Below are positions 1 to 9,829 of a DNA stretch of 47,988 bases, one piece after another (position 1 is the first letter of the stretch; the number at the start of each line of letters is the position of its first letter). The position numbers and the translations under genes were made by a program. Under the pieces are notes generated by a model that saw only the letters and a program-made list of their open reading frames with translations, had not been told where the DNA came from and did no database searches. The stretch is from Desulfosarcina sp. (lineage in GTDB: Bacteria; Desulfobacterota; Desulfobacteria; Desulfobacterales; Desulfosarcinaceae): contig JABZFO010000118.1 of the NCBI GenBank assembly GCA_014237405.1, positions 1 to 47,988 on the forward strand. Direction: 5' to 3'.

Positions 1-2
1 TT

Positions 3-78
3 TGGCTCCCCAGCACGGACTCGAACCGCGGACTTAGTGGTTAACAGCCACTCGCTCTGCCGACTGAGCTACTGGGGA
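3..78 (-). tRNA. tRNA-Asn (GTT)
   Basis: Read on the minus strand, this 76-nt sequence folds as a standard tRNA. The acceptor stem pairs TCCCCAG with CTGGGGA, followed by discriminator G and an encoded CCA. The D arm contains AGCTCAGTCGGCAGAGC and the T arm contains GGTTCGAGTCC. The anticodon at gene positions 34-36 (plus-strand 43-45) is GTT, which reads Asn codons AAC and AAU. No tRNA neighbour is visible in the window. Confidence 0.97.
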
Positions 79-253
79 TCAAAAGGTTTCTTTTGCCGTG
101 GTGCCGGCCAAAGAAGCGTCCTAAATAGTCGACCATGCTTTGAATGTCAAGCCCTTTTATAGCTCCGGTGTTGTCCGCTGCCAGCCCAGTTTTACAACGA
201 TCCATCTGCGTTTTCCAAGGCTGGAATCCGTTTGAATGCAAAACGGAATCAGA

Positions 254-970
254 TCATTTTAGATGCTTTTTCAGGTACACCACCACACTTTTGCCCAGCA
301 CCGGGTTGAGCAGCCGGTCCAGAAACCGGGTAATCCATGGTTTTTTCATGATGTCCCAGGTGAGAACGCGGTGGTACAGGTTGACCGCTGCCGAATCAGT
401 TCGGGTGGGACCTACGAAGCACTTGAGCCACCAGTAAGGGGAGTGGATGCTGTGGGCGTAGTGATGTCCGAGAAACTGGGTGCCCGTCCGTTCCAGCCGG
501 TCGATCAGTTCTCTTTTTCGGTAGATGCGCACATGGCCCTGGTTGGCGTTGAAATACTCGTCGGACAGGGCCCAGCAGATGCGCTCGGGCAGGTAGCGGG
601 GAACGCTTACCACCAGCGGTTTTCCATGCTTGAGCACCCGGATGATCTCGCACATGGCGCTTTCATGATCCGGGATGTGCTCCAGCACTTCGCTGCAGAT
701 CACCAGATCGAAGCAGGCGTCGGGGAAGGGAAGGCGGATGACGTCAGCCGCGGAAAGGTTCCAGGTGCCGCCGCCATGTTCGCTCAGCTGGTCATGGAAG
801 TTCAGCCGCTCCCGAGCTTCCTTCAGATTTTTCAGGTTCAGGTCTGCCCCGGTCACCCGCACCCCCTTCAGCCGGTAGGCTGCGCAGGTGTGGCGGCCGG
901 AGCCGCAGCCGATGTCCAAGATGCGATCGCCGGAGTTGACCGTCAGCCGGGAAAAATCAACGGTAATCAT
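254..970 (-). CDS. Class I SAM-dependent methyltransferase
   Basis: A 238-residue class I methyltransferase. Motif I is RILDIGCGSGRHT (about residues 16-28), followed by an acidic residue after the second strand (GADLN). The post-motif region has LPFPDACFDLVICSEVLEHIPD, typical of Methyltransf_11/UbiE-type folds. The C-terminal part carries a HYAHSIHSPYWWLKC stretch that I associate with methyltransferases next to glycosyltransferases. It starts inside the 3' end of the upstream glycosyltransferase gene (14-bp overlap), so the two are probably translated together. The substrate is unknown; a lipid-linked sugar or polyketide-like acceptor is possible. The family call is firm and the role is inferred from the neighbour. 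Confidence 0.85.
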   Translation of the reverse strand: MITVDFSRLTVNSGDRILDIGCGSGRHTCAAYRLKGVRVTGADLNLKNLKEARERLNFHDQLSEHGGGTWNLSAADVIRLPFPDACFDLVICSEVLEHIPDHESAMCEIIRVLKHGKPLVVSVPRYLPERICWALSDEYFNANQGHVRIYRKRELIDRLERTGTQFLGHHYAHSIHSPYWWLKCFVGPTRTDSAAVNLYHRVLTWDIMKKPWITRFLDRLLNPVLGKSVVVYLKKHLK

Positions 971-2106
971 GGATCACCTCACGATAGGCATCCACGGTCT
1001 TTTCCGCCGCCCGTCGCCAGGTAAAGTGCTGCTGCACCCGCTGGTATCCCAGGCGACCCAGTTCATTGGCACGCTCCGGGTGGTCCAGCATGTCGATAAT
1101 GGCCCGGGCCAGGGCCATATGATCTTTCGGGGGAACCAGGATGCCGGCATCGCCCACCACCTCGGGCAGGGCGCCGCCCGTGGTGCTGATTACCGGTACG
1201 CCACAGGCCATAGCCTCGCCTGCCGGCAGGCCGAACCCCTCGTAAACGGATGAGACCACCGCCATGGCCGCCGTTTTTCTTCGGCGTCCCCACCACCACC
1301 AGCCGTATGGTCCTTTTTTTTGATATTTCCGACACTGCCTGGAGCAGGTAATAGAGCCCCTTTAACGGGACGTCCGAACTGTTGGTAACGATGATGCGGC
1401 CAGTCTCACGCCGGATGTCGGGAATGGGATAGAAAAGGCTGGTGTTGATGCCGTTGGGCACCACGGAGAAGTGCTCCAGGGGAATTCTGAAATCCCGGGC
1501 AATGTCCTCCCGGGCGCATTCGGAGACGGTGATGATCCGGCGCAGGGTGCGCGACACCCGTTTTTGCATGCCGATGAAGGAGAACCAGCGCAGGTGCTTG
1601 AGTTTTTTCCAAAAAGGGCGCACCGAGCGCACGGCGATGTCCCGATCCACTGTGATGGGGTGGTGGATGGTGGCCACGGTTGGAATTTTCTTGGCGATGG
1701 ACCAGATGCCGTAAGAGAGGCTCTGATTGTCGTGAACGATGTCATAGCGGTGCATCCGGGTTCGCAAAAATTGCTGAGCGCGTATGCCGAAGGTAAAGGG
1801 TTCGGGAAACCCCATGGTGGAAACGCCCACCCACTCCATGATATTGACGGGGTTTGACAGCTCCTTCATGGTGGGAACCCGGAACAGGTTCTCTGGATTG
1901 TACAGGTCCAGGCAGGCCAGCCGGTGGATGGGGATGTCCGAGTCCAGCATGGGGTCCGGCGGGCCGGAAACCACTTCGACATGGTGGCCGATATCTTTCA
2001 ATGCCCGGCTCAGGTTTTTCAGGTAGACACCCTGGCCGCCGCAGTGGGGATTGCTCCGGTAGCTCAGCAGACAGATGTTAAGGGGACGATCGAGGCTGCT
2101 ATTCAT
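957..2106 (-). pseudogene. Group 1 (GT4-type) glycosyltransferase with internal deletion and frameshift
   Basis: The N-terminal two-thirds reads from an ATG at 2106 (MNSSLDRPLNICLLSYRSNP) through the GGQGVYLKNL donor-domain motif to LVVVGTPKKNG near 1275. The C-terminal quarter continues in another frame from about 1265 (MAVVSSVYEGFGLPAGEAMA, then PVISTTGGALPEVVGDAGILVPP), the usual GT4 EX7E nucleotide-sugar region. About 40 residues that normally lie between these blocks (the helix and the 'GL.D.V.F.G.V' strand) are missing, and the join shifts the frame. Both flanks are well conserved, so the loss is recent or artefactual. The likely parent function is a retaining sugar transferase for an envelope polysaccharide. 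The exact joint cannot be placed without a homologue. Confidence 0.8.
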
Positions 2107-2346
2107 GAGTATTAAACAGGTAGTCCTTCTCAATTGGTAAAATAAAATTCCATACAGCCCGGCTGCGTTCAACGTCAAGCACTTTCATACATTGGCTCAG
2201 AATCGATACGAAGTGGAAAAGTGCATTGCCCGCAATTCTCTGAAGGTATATGGTGACAGATCAAAGACAGCGGTGGTTGCATGGCGGATGACCCATCGCT
2301 ACCATCTATTGAGGCATCTTCAGGTGAAACATCTTCAGGAGGACCC

Positions 2347-3270
2347 GTGGACAATGTGCTGCCCGATGCAGTGACGCTGGTGGAAGTGGGGCCGCGCGAC
2401 GGATTCCAGTTCGAAAAGGCGGTGGTTCCAACCAACCGCAAACTGTCCGTCATTGCCCAGTTGGTTGCAGCAGGGCTGAAACATATTCAGATAGCTTCCT
2501 TCGTCCATCCGGTTAAGGTGCCCCAGATGGCCGACGCCGATCAATTGATTCGGCAGCTTCCCCGTGACGACGGTGTGGTTTACACGGCATTGGTGCTCAA
2601 CCAGCGGGGCCTGGACCGGGCCATGGCGTCCGGCATCAGGGCACTGGAGATCTCTCTTTCCGCCAGCGATACCCACAGCCGTAAAAACGCCGGCATGGCC
2701 CATGGTGAAGCACTGGACCAGGGGCTGCGCATGATCGACCAGGCGGTGTCCGCCGGTCTTCACATCCGCGCCAGCCTCCAGTGCGCTTTTGGTTGCGTCT
2801 ATGAAGGTCAGATCCCCACGGCTCGCATCGTGGACATTATCCGTAGGTTTGCCGATCATGGCGCCCATGTACTGGCCCTGGCGGACACCACCGGCATGGG
2901 ATCGCCGCCGGTGGTCAAAGGGATTCTGGATGCGGTTCTTCCCCTGTCCGGCCGGTTGCCCCTGGCGCTGCACCTTCACGACACCCGCGGCCTGGGGTTG
3001 GTGAACCTGATGGCGGCATTAAATTGCGGCGTCTCGATTTTCGACACCGCCCTGGCCGGCATGGGCGGATGCCCCTTTGTTCCCGGTGCTGCCGGTAATA
3101 TCGGCACCGAAGATACGGCCCACCTGCTGGAAACCCTGGGGATTCATACCGGTGTGGACTATCGTCGGGTGGGCGCTGTTTCAGGCGAAATGGAGGCGTT
3201 TTTCCGAAAATCCTTCCCTGGCCGGATGCACCGGGTGACGGCCTTCCAGCCCCCGCCCGCGTCTATTTAA
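2347..3270 (+). CDS. Hydroxymethylglutaryl-CoA lyase (HMGL, DRE-TIM family)
   Basis: This enzyme cleaves HMG-CoA to acetoacetate and acetyl-CoA, the last step of leucine breakdown; it acts in the cytoplasm. The N-terminal EVGPRDGFQFEK carries the Arg-Asp pair of the family. ALHLHDTRGLG supplies metal-binding His residues, and ALAGMGGCPFVPGAAGN holds the catalytic Cys loop, followed by GTEDTAHLLETLG. I prefer the GTG at 2347 because a perfect AGGAGG lies at 2337-2342; this gives 307 residues, close to the usual 300. An in-frame ATG at 2281 would add 22 low-complexity residues. No other leucine-pathway gene is adjacent, so a related acyl-CoA lyase specificity cannot be excluded. Confidence 0.88.
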   Translation: MDNVLPDAVTLVEVGPRDGFQFEKAVVPTNRKLSVIAQLVAAGLKHIQIASFVHPVKVPQMADADQLIRQLPRDDGVVYTALVLNQRGLDRAMASGIRALEISLSASDTHSRKNAGMAHGEALDQGLRMIDQAVSAGLHIRASLQCAFGCVYEGQIPTARIVDIIRRFADHGAHVLALADTTGMGSPPVVKGILDAVLPLSGRLPLALHLHDTRGLGLVNLMAALNCGVSIFDTALAGMGGCPFVPGAAGNIGTEDTAHLLETLGIHTGVDYRRVGAVSGEMEAFFRKSFPGRMHRVTAFQPPPASI

Positions 3271-3433
3271 GCCTGGCTGAACCCCCCCGCCCTTTTTTAA
3301 CAGAATGTCTTTAGTTTGAAATTGATCTGCCGATATCATTGTACATGACAGGTGGTTTTACAGGACGCCTTTTCGTGGTGACATTAACCCGGGTTCACAC
3401 CGATTCCAATAAAATAGACAAATTAAGACGCTA

Positions 3434-5005
3434 ATGACAGACGCACCCAAAGAAACCCTTTTGTTTGTGGATGACGAAGAAAGTATTTTGGAGGTGGCCT
3501 CGGAATATTTCAAGGGAAAAGGGTACAACATCCTGACCGCTGAAAATGGTCGCATCGCTACCGACATCATCGCAAAAGAAAAAATCGACTGCTGCTTCAC
3601 GGACATCAACATGCCCGAAATGGACGGGCTTGAACTGGCCGAACACATCCGCATGGTGGACAACACCATTCCGGTCATCATCATGACCGGTTATCCTTCC
3701 CTGGACAACACCATCCGCACCCTGAAAAACGGTGTGGTGGACTTTCTCATCAAGCCGGTGAACCTGAATCAGCTGGAAATCTGCGTCAAGAGGGTGCTGC
3801 GGGAGCGGCAGCTGTTTATTAAAAACATCTTTCTGACCAAAGAGGTGGAGGGTAAGCAGCGGATTGAAAATCTCAACAGGGAGTTGACGTACAAAGTCGA
3901 CGAGCTCAACACCCTCAACCGCATCATGACCGACTTTACCACGATCGGCTCCAGCTTCGACCTGTTCAAGCGGGTGGTGGACCTGTCCACCGAACTGACC
4001 CACGCTGACGAGGCGTGTTTTTACGTTATCAACGAGGCGGTTCAACGGCCGGTGCAAGTGGCCCGGTCCGTTGCCGGCGGCAACGGCAACCAGCAAATGC
4101 TGGCGGACAGTTCAACTGCGGCAGGTGATGTGCATTGTTCCGGTACCATGAATATCAGCCAGTTGATCCTGGACAATTGCGAAGAGGACAAGCCATTGCT
4201 GGTCCATGAAAACAGTAATGTGCGGGGACTGCCCGAAGCCATTCGGTCCCTGATGCTGGTTCCGTTGAATATCCGCAAAAAAGTGTTTGGTGTATTGGCC
4301 GTATCGGTTCTGAACGGGGATATCCGATTTTCGGAAAAAGACCTGTACTACATGGCATTCATGACCAACAAGGCGGCCTATGCCATCGAAAATATTGCGC
4401 TGTACGAAAACATCTACGAGAACCTCTTTGCCACCTTATACGCCTTTGTAGGAGCCATTGAAGCGCGCGATCCATACACCGAGCAGCATTCCAACCGGGT
4501 GACCCGGATTGCCATCGCCCTGTGCCAGGCCATGGGCGGCAGTCAGGAGGAGCAGGATATTCTAAACGTTGCAGGCCAGCTCCACGACATCGGGAAAATC
4601 GGCATCCGGGATGACATTCTGCTCAAGCCCGGCCGCTTGACCGAGGAGGAGTTCCGCAGCATCAAGGAGCACCCGGTAATCGGCGCCAATATCGTAGAGC
4701 GCATGGGCCTGTGGGACCGGGAAAAGAACATCATCAGATGCCACCACGAACGCTTCGACGGCAAAGGATACCCCGACGGCATAGCCGGCGAAGAGATCCC
4801 CATGCTGGCTCGGATCCTCTCCGTTGCCGACGTATACGATGCCATTGCCTCCGATCGTGCCTACCGCAAGAAGATGGAGGAGACCAAGATCCTCCAGATC
4901 ATGTATGGCGGCGCCGGCACCCAGTTCGATGCCAGCGTCATAGATACCTTCCGATCGCTCTACGAGCAGGGTGTTCTCAAAGAGATCATCGAAACCAAGC
5001 CTTGA
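3434..5005 (+). CDS. Response regulator with REC, GAF and HD-GYP domains (cyclic-di-GMP phosphodiesterase type)
   Basis: A 523-residue regulator in three parts. The N-terminal receiver has the acidic pair Asp13-Asp14, phospho-acceptor Asp57 (FTDINMP) and Lys in FLIKPVN. After a coiled-coil linker comes a GAF-like sensor (about residues 170-320, ending in LVPLNIRKKVFGVLAV). The C-terminal HD-GYP domain carries QLHDIGKIG near residue 385, IKEHP, CHHERFDGKGYPDG near 444 and SVADVYDAI. This domain hydrolyses cyclic di-GMP in characterised members, and all visible metal ligands are present. It is preceded by a 160-bp spacer and stands alone. The output is inferred to be control of motility or attachment. 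Confidence 0.92.
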   Translation: MTDAPKETLLFVDDEESILEVASEYFKGKGYNILTAENGRIATDIIAKEKIDCCFTDINMPEMDGLELAEHIRMVDNTIPVIIMTGYPSLDNTIRTLKNGVVDFLIKPVNLNQLEICVKRVLRERQLFIKNIFLTKEVEGKQRIENLNRELTYKVDELNTLNRIMTDFTTIGSSFDLFKRVVDLSTELTHADEACFYVINEAVQRPVQVARSVAGGNGNQQMLADSSTAAGDVHCSGTMNISQLILDNCEEDKPLLVHENSNVRGLPEAIRSLMLVPLNIRKKVFGVLAVSVLNGDIRFSEKDLYYMAFMTNKAAYAIENIALYENIYENLFATLYAFVGAIEARDPYTEQHSNRVTRIAIALCQAMGGSQEEQDILNVAGQLHDIGKIGIRDDILLKPGRLTEEEFRSIKEHPVIGANIVERMGLWDREKNIIRCHHERFDGKGYPDGIAGEEIPMLARILSVADVYDAIASDRAYRKKMEETKILQIMYGGAGTQFDASVIDTFRSLYEQGVLKEIIETKP

Positions 5006-5285
5006 GAGCCTGAGATTTCAGAAGCATCCCTCCCACCATATAATCATCGGCGGCCACCCTGACCCTTAAATAGGCAAAAATCCTTCTTTTGTCATTCCAG
5101 GGATGTGCTGGTGAGGTGCGCTGCCAACCGGCATTTTCATGCGATAGCAGACCGCTGAAGGTGTCCAGACTTTTCATTTCCCCCCTCTTTATCATTTGAT
5201 CCGAATGTAGTAAAAGGCGGGGCATCACGAAGCAGACCCATGATCGCCAGATTGCGGCGGCCTGGGATGACGGTAAAGGAGTCAT

Positions 5286-6206
5286 ATGCCGGCCTGGTCA
5301 GAGCCACAGGATCTGAAGACATGGATGGTGCGGGGATTGAGCTTCCGGGGCACGGTGCTGTTTCTTGCCGTTTTGGCCATCCTAATTTCCGAAGTGCGTT
5401 TTAGCTGGGTGGAGGTCCTGGTGGGTCGCTATCTGGTGGTCACCAACATCCACCGGCCGGAATCGGGCAGCGTGTGGGAGCAGGGACGCTTGAAGCAGGT
5501 GGCCACCCAGACCCTGGAGCAGATGGCGACCCGGCAGCTCACCGCCCAGCGTGAGGCCCGCGAGGCCACCTCCCTGGCCCAACTCATCGAAGGCCTTTCC
5601 GCGTCCCAGGGGACCATGATTTCAGCGGTGCAGTTTAGAACCCTATACAGTCAGATCCCCGAAGCCGTTGCTCGGACCTTGTTTTCACCCATTCTCATGC
5701 TGCGCATCAGCGCCGAAAAGAGCTGGGATCGGGTGTATATGGAGCGGGAAAACGGCCAGGTGGGCATCTACCTGCTGGATCGCAGCAACAATGTGCTCAG
5801 CTACACCACCCTGACCGATCAGCAGCTCAGATCCACCGGCACAGAACCGCCCGTCCTGACAGGAGTCTTGGACGAGCAGCCGGAGTTTGCCGGCCGCATC
5901 TATCCGGCAGACCGGTTTTTCATGGCCCTGGACACCCTTTCACCGGAGACCCAGCGGGGCGTGCTCTCCCAACCCGGCACCCTGCTGGCCGTAGAAGGGA
6001 CTCCAGTGCGTGTGGGTATCAGCGATGAAGTGAATGCCGATATGATTCGTATCGGCGTCGAGATGGATACCCCACAGGGGCGGCAGATTCTGTTGGCCAT
6101 GGGACAGGAGTGGGCCGTCTGGCAGGTCCGCATGCTGCTGGAGCCCCGGCTTTCCAAACCGTCATCCAGCAAGAAGCGCTGGCCCATTCGCCGGGGGGAA
6201 CCATGA
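5286..6206 (+). CDS. Membrane-anchored protein of unknown function coupled to a penicillin-binding protein
   Basis: A 306-residue protein of a family I do not recognise. One transmembrane segment at about residues 21-38 (TVLFLAVLAILISEVRF) is followed by a large, probably periplasmic region without Cys. AAGGAG precedes the ATG closely. Its stop overlaps the start of the penicillin-binding protein gene in an ATGA arrangement, so the two products are probably made in step and may act together at the cell wall. No catalytic motif is obvious. The basis for a cell-wall role is gene coupling only. Confidence 0.7.
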   Translation: MPAWSEPQDLKTWMVRGLSFRGTVLFLAVLAILISEVRFSWVEVLVGRYLVVTNIHRPESGSVWEQGRLKQVATQTLEQMATRQLTAQREAREATSLAQLIEGLSASQGTMISAVQFRTLYSQIPEAVARTLFSPILMLRISAEKSWDRVYMERENGQVGIYLLDRSNNVLSYTTLTDQQLRSTGTEPPVLTGVLDEQPEFAGRIYPADRFFMALDTLSPETQRGVLSQPGTLLAVEGTPVRVGISDEVNADMIRIGVEMDTPQGRQILLAMGQEWAVWQVRMLLEPRLSKPSSSKKRWPIRRGEP

Positions 6207-8115
6207 CCGTGTCCCTCCGCTTGTTCCGGGCAGCCACTGCCCTGATCTACCTGATAGTGACCGTCGGTGCGCTGGTGGCGATGGGCCTGTTTTGCCTGTT
6301 TCTCGTGGCGGTCAAAGATTTACCCCAGGTTCCCGAACCCATCGGCCGAATCAACGATACGCCGGGCACCGAAATTTTCAGTGCCGACGGCCGGCGCATC
6401 CTGCTCATCGGGGGACGGGAAACCGTTGCCCTGGATGACGTCTCCTACGCCTTCATCCAGGCCATTTTGGCCACCGAAGACCACCGGTTCTGGGAACACC
6501 GGGGAATCAACAAGCTGCGTACCGTCAAGGCTCTGTGGATCACCTTGTTTGAATCGGGAAAAGTTCAGGGAGCGTCCACCATTACCCAGCAGCTGGCCAA
6601 AAATCTGTTTTTCAGTTTCGAGCGCACCTATATCCGAAAGTTTCGGGAACTGCTGGTGGCCCTTCAGATCGAAGCCCAGTTTTCCAAGCAGGAGATCCTG
6701 GAGGCCTACATTAACCAGATTCCCTTCGGTGTCGGTGCTTACGGCATCGGTGAGGCGGCGCGTACCTTCTTTGGCAAATCGGCCGGTGAACTGACCCTGG
6801 TCGAAGCGTCCCTGTTGGCCGGCCTGCCCAAATCTCCCACCCGGTACAACCCGTTTCGTTACCCGGACCGTGCCCGTGCCCGGCAGCAAGTGGTGCTGCA
6901 GCGCATGGTGACCACCGGCATGATCAGCCGCGAGGAGGCCACGGACGCCGGTACCGCGCCGGTTGACCTGCGTGCCCAGGGCCGTTCGCTGCGGGTGGAC
7001 AGCTATTTTCTGGACGCGGTGAGCAGCAGCAGGCTGAAGCGGCCCTGCAACAGGGCATTGCCCAGCTGGAATCCCAGATGGATATGACCAACGATGCCAA
7101 GGATACATTGAAGGAAGATGACAACGGGCTGCAGGGGGCGCTGGTCGCTGTGGGGGTCAATACCGGGGCGGTGAAGGCCCTGGTGGGGGGACGGGATTAT
7201 TTCCAGACCCCCTACAACCGGGCACTGCAGAACAACCGGCAGCCGGGCTCCGGTTTTAAACCGTTCCTCTACTACGGGGTGCTGGAAAGTCTGGACAAGA
7301 CGCCGGCCGATGTGATGGTGGATAAGCCGGTTGCCATTCCCGTGGCCGGCAAACCGCTCTGGAAGCCCCGCAATTTCAAACGCACTTACAGTGGCCCCAT
7401 GGTGATTAAAAAAGCCTTCACGGAATCGGTGAACACCGTGGCGGCTCAGCTGGTGAGGTCCGTCGGTCCCGATGCGGTGATCCACACAGCCCGGCGCTGC
7501 GGCATTACCAGCCCTCTGGGATCGGTCTATTCCGTGGCATTGGGCACCTTCGGGGTCAGCCCCCTGGAGATGGCCGCCGCCTACGCCACCTTTGCTTCAG
7601 GGGGTGTGCGCCATTCGCCCTACTGGATCCGCCGGGTAGAGGATGTGAGCGGCCGGGTGCTGGAGGAGCACATCATCACCGGCGAGCGAGTGCTCAATGA
7701 ATCCATCACCTATCAGCTGGTGGACATGATGGCCGGGGTTATCGACGAAGGGACGGGCAATGTGGTCCGGCGAATGGGATTTTCCCTGCCGGCGGCCGGC
7801 AAAACCGGTACCACCAACGATTACAACGACGCCTGGTTTACCGGCTTTACCTCCAACCTGAGCACCTCGGTCTGGGTGGGGTTTGACCGGGGCCAGGGCA
7901 TGCGGGATAAAAACGGCGCAGGTATCACGGGGGCGCGCGGTGCGGCGCCCATCTGGGCGCAGTTCATGAAACAGGCCACGCAAGGGGAGCCGCCGAGGGC
8001 CTTTTTGGCACCACCGGACATCTATTTCAAGAAAGTGAATCCCAAAACCGGGTCGATGGCCGGGTTCTGGACGCGCAATCCGGTGTCGGTGGCCCTTCGA
8101 AAAGGAGGTTCTTGA
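6203..8115 (+). pseudogene. Class A penicillin-binding protein (PBP1A/1C type) with internal deletion and frameshift
   Basis: A bifunctional peptidoglycan synthase split over two frames. The first part has a transmembrane anchor and a complete GT51 glycosyltransferase: ILATEDHRFWEHRG with the catalytic Glu, GASTITQQLAKN, RKFRELLVALQIE and EAYINQIPFG. It reads to SYFLDAV near 7019. The second part, in another frame from about 7021, resumes as EQQQAEAALQQGIAQLE and contains the transpeptidase motifs SGFK (SxxK), SVN (SxN) and KTGT. About 28 residues around the usual 'GGL.V.TTLD' segment are absent and the frame changes. If real, the transpeptidase would not be made. The ATG at 6203 overlaps the upstream stop. 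Confidence 0.85.
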
Positions 8116-8255
8116 GCCAATTTCAAAATGCCCCATTTCGCCCAACATCGGCGTTGGACTCACATTTCAATCCTCGACATACCCTATGTATGCCTCCGGT
8201 TGAAATGATCGTCCGCCTTGATCTTGAACGAACTGCAACATTTTGAAACCGGCTC
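8114..8255 (+). repeat. Nested palindromic intergenic repeat
   Basis: Outer arms 8114-8130 (GAGCCAATTTCAAAATG) and 8239-8255 (CATTTTGAAACCGGCTC) are inverted copies with two mismatches. Nested inside are CATTTCAATC at 8163-8172 against GGTTGAAATG at 8198-8207 (one G-T pair), then ACATA/TATGT at 8177-8181 and 8185-8189 around a CCC loop. As RNA this would form a long branched hairpin. The left arm begins within the penicillin-binding protein stop codon. Design and position resemble dispersed palindromic elements; there is no second copy in the window. Confidence 0.7.
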
Positions 8256-8269
8256 AACTGATCGGGAAT

Positions 8270-9733
8270 ATGGGATACTTGTTTAAACATCTGGCCGTCC
8301 GGCTGTGGGCGGCCCTGGTAATCGGCAGCCTGGTCGCCCTGGTGGTGCTGCCGCCCTTTGCCGGCGCCGTGGGATCCGGGTGGATGATCGTGCCGGGCCT
8401 TTGCCTCCTTGCTGCCGCCTACTGGTTTACGGGAGTGGCATTCGCCGCCATGGGTTGCCGCCGACTGGAGCGCCTCCTTGGTGAGGCTACCGTCTGGGAG
8501 CGGGCAGGCATGCCTCGGGAGGCCCGTCAGGCGCTTGCCCGGGCTGCGGCCACGGTGGACAGCTTCTTCTTCTCGCCACTTTCCCGAAGAGCCCCGGCCG
8601 GTCGGCTGCTGGCCAAAATGGCCCGGTTCCAGCTGGCCCAGACAGCGCCCGACTCGTCATCCGATGCCATTATCGGGGCTTATCTGCAAGATTTCCCCCG
8701 AGACCGGAACGCCGCCATCAAATGGCTGGATGGGGTGTTGGCCGGAAGGGCAGTGACCCAAAAATCCCATGACATCGCCGCCAGGATCGGAGCTGTTCAT
8801 CCCGAAGACGTGGCCATCCAGCGGATGCTGGCCCAGTTTTATCTCGCCGAAAGGCGGTGTGACTTTGCTGCTCTGCAGACCTACCGGCAATTGATGGATG
8901 CCGGTGAACTCCTGCCGGACGCCTTGTTCAGCGACATCACTGATCTCTTCCTGGCCCAGCAGCGCGCGGATAGCCTGGCCCTTAAGGTTTACCTGGACGT
9001 TTACGAACGTGGCGGCCGTGACAAGCGCCTGCTTCCCGGCATCGCCACCTGCTGCCGGATGATTCATCCCAGCCCGCTGACCCTGCAGCTGCTGGGAAGG
9101 GCCGATGGGGTACTGGACGGTATCGACGCATCCCAGCGTAGTAAAATGGCGGCAGGCTTTCTGCCTGAGCTGACTGATACCGGCCCACGGCGACCCGTCA
9201 GGCGGCGGCGGATTATGCGGCTGGCCATCGGCCCGATGATCCAGGAGGCGTTGGCCGGATTGGGGAGATCGGCCTCCGGGTGTGCCGCCGGTGTTTCCAG
9301 TCAATTGCGAAAAGCCCGGGGAATTTTGTCCTCCAGACGGGCAAAATCGGCGGTGAAATGGGCGGCCATGGGGCTGTTCACAATCGGTGTGGGGTGGCTG
9401 GTAATCAATACCGCCATGCATCTGGCCGCTACTTTCAAAACAGTGGAAAAAGCGCCGGTGCCGGTGGTTTCCCCGGTCACCGATCCCTTCACCCTGCAAG
9501 TGGCCGCCTATCTGAAAGAGACCGATGCCCGGAGCTATGTGAACCAGCTGAAAGGCCAAGGGCTGGACGCCTACTGGACCCGGGCGTCCGGCTCAAGCAG
9601 AACCTGGTATCAGGTGCGCATTTCCCATTTCAAGACCAAGGAAGAAGCCAGAGCTGTCGGCGAGGATCTGAAAAAGCGGCAGCTCATCGGTGATTATTAT
9701 GTTGCCAACTACAAACGGCCTGAAGTACCATAA
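8270..9733 (+). CDS. Membrane protein with C-terminal SPOR domain
   Basis: Two transmembrane segments open the protein (about residues 8-60), followed by a long helical, TPR-like cytoplasmic region (YLAERRCDFAALQTYRQL and similar). A third membrane segment (about residues 370-390) precedes a periplasmic SPOR domain: FTLQVAAYLKETDARSYVNQL through TWYQVRISHFKTKEEARAVGEDL. SPOR domains bind denuded glycan at division sites, which fits the cell-wall gene upstream. I chose ATG 8270 (487 residues) over an in-frame TTG at 8243 that lies inside the palindromic repeat. The N-terminal family is not recognised. Confidence 0.78.
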   Translation: MGYLFKHLAVRLWAALVIGSLVALVVLPPFAGAVGSGWMIVPGLCLLAAAYWFTGVAFAAMGCRRLERLLGEATVWERAGMPREARQALARAAATVDSFFFSPLSRRAPAGRLLAKMARFQLAQTAPDSSSDAIIGAYLQDFPRDRNAAIKWLDGVLAGRAVTQKSHDIAARIGAVHPEDVAIQRMLAQFYLAERRCDFAALQTYRQLMDAGELLPDALFSDITDLFLAQQRADSLALKVYLDVYERGGRDKRLLPGIATCCRMIHPSPLTLQLLGRADGVLDGIDASQRSKMAAGFLPELTDTGPRRPVRRRRIMRLAIGPMIQEALAGLGRSASGCAAGVSSQLRKARGILSSRRAKSAVKWAAMGLFTIGVGWLVINTAMHLAATFKTVEKAPVPVVSPVTDPFTLQVAAYLKETDARSYVNQLKGQGLDAYWTRASGSSRTWYQVRISHFKTKEEARAVGEDLKKRQLIGDYYVANYKRPEVP

Positions 9734-9829
9734 TTCGGTAAACCAGTCGCTTGGCGACATCCTGCCTTTTTTCCGCGGCCCTAATGGAACCACTCAATCT
9801 GACCTGAATTTGTGCAAAGGAAACTGAAC

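Noticed and set aside
2281..2346. ATG 2281 as the start of HMG-CoA lyase
   Set aside because: No ribosome site, and it adds a Ser/Glu-rich tail not seen in the family; GTG 2347 has a perfect AGGAGG.
4986..5322. Two overlapping minus-strand frames in the spacer before the penicillin-binding protein unit
   Set aside because: They look somewhat protein-like but match nothing I know, overlap real genes at both ends and have no ribosome site. Possibly an old remnant.
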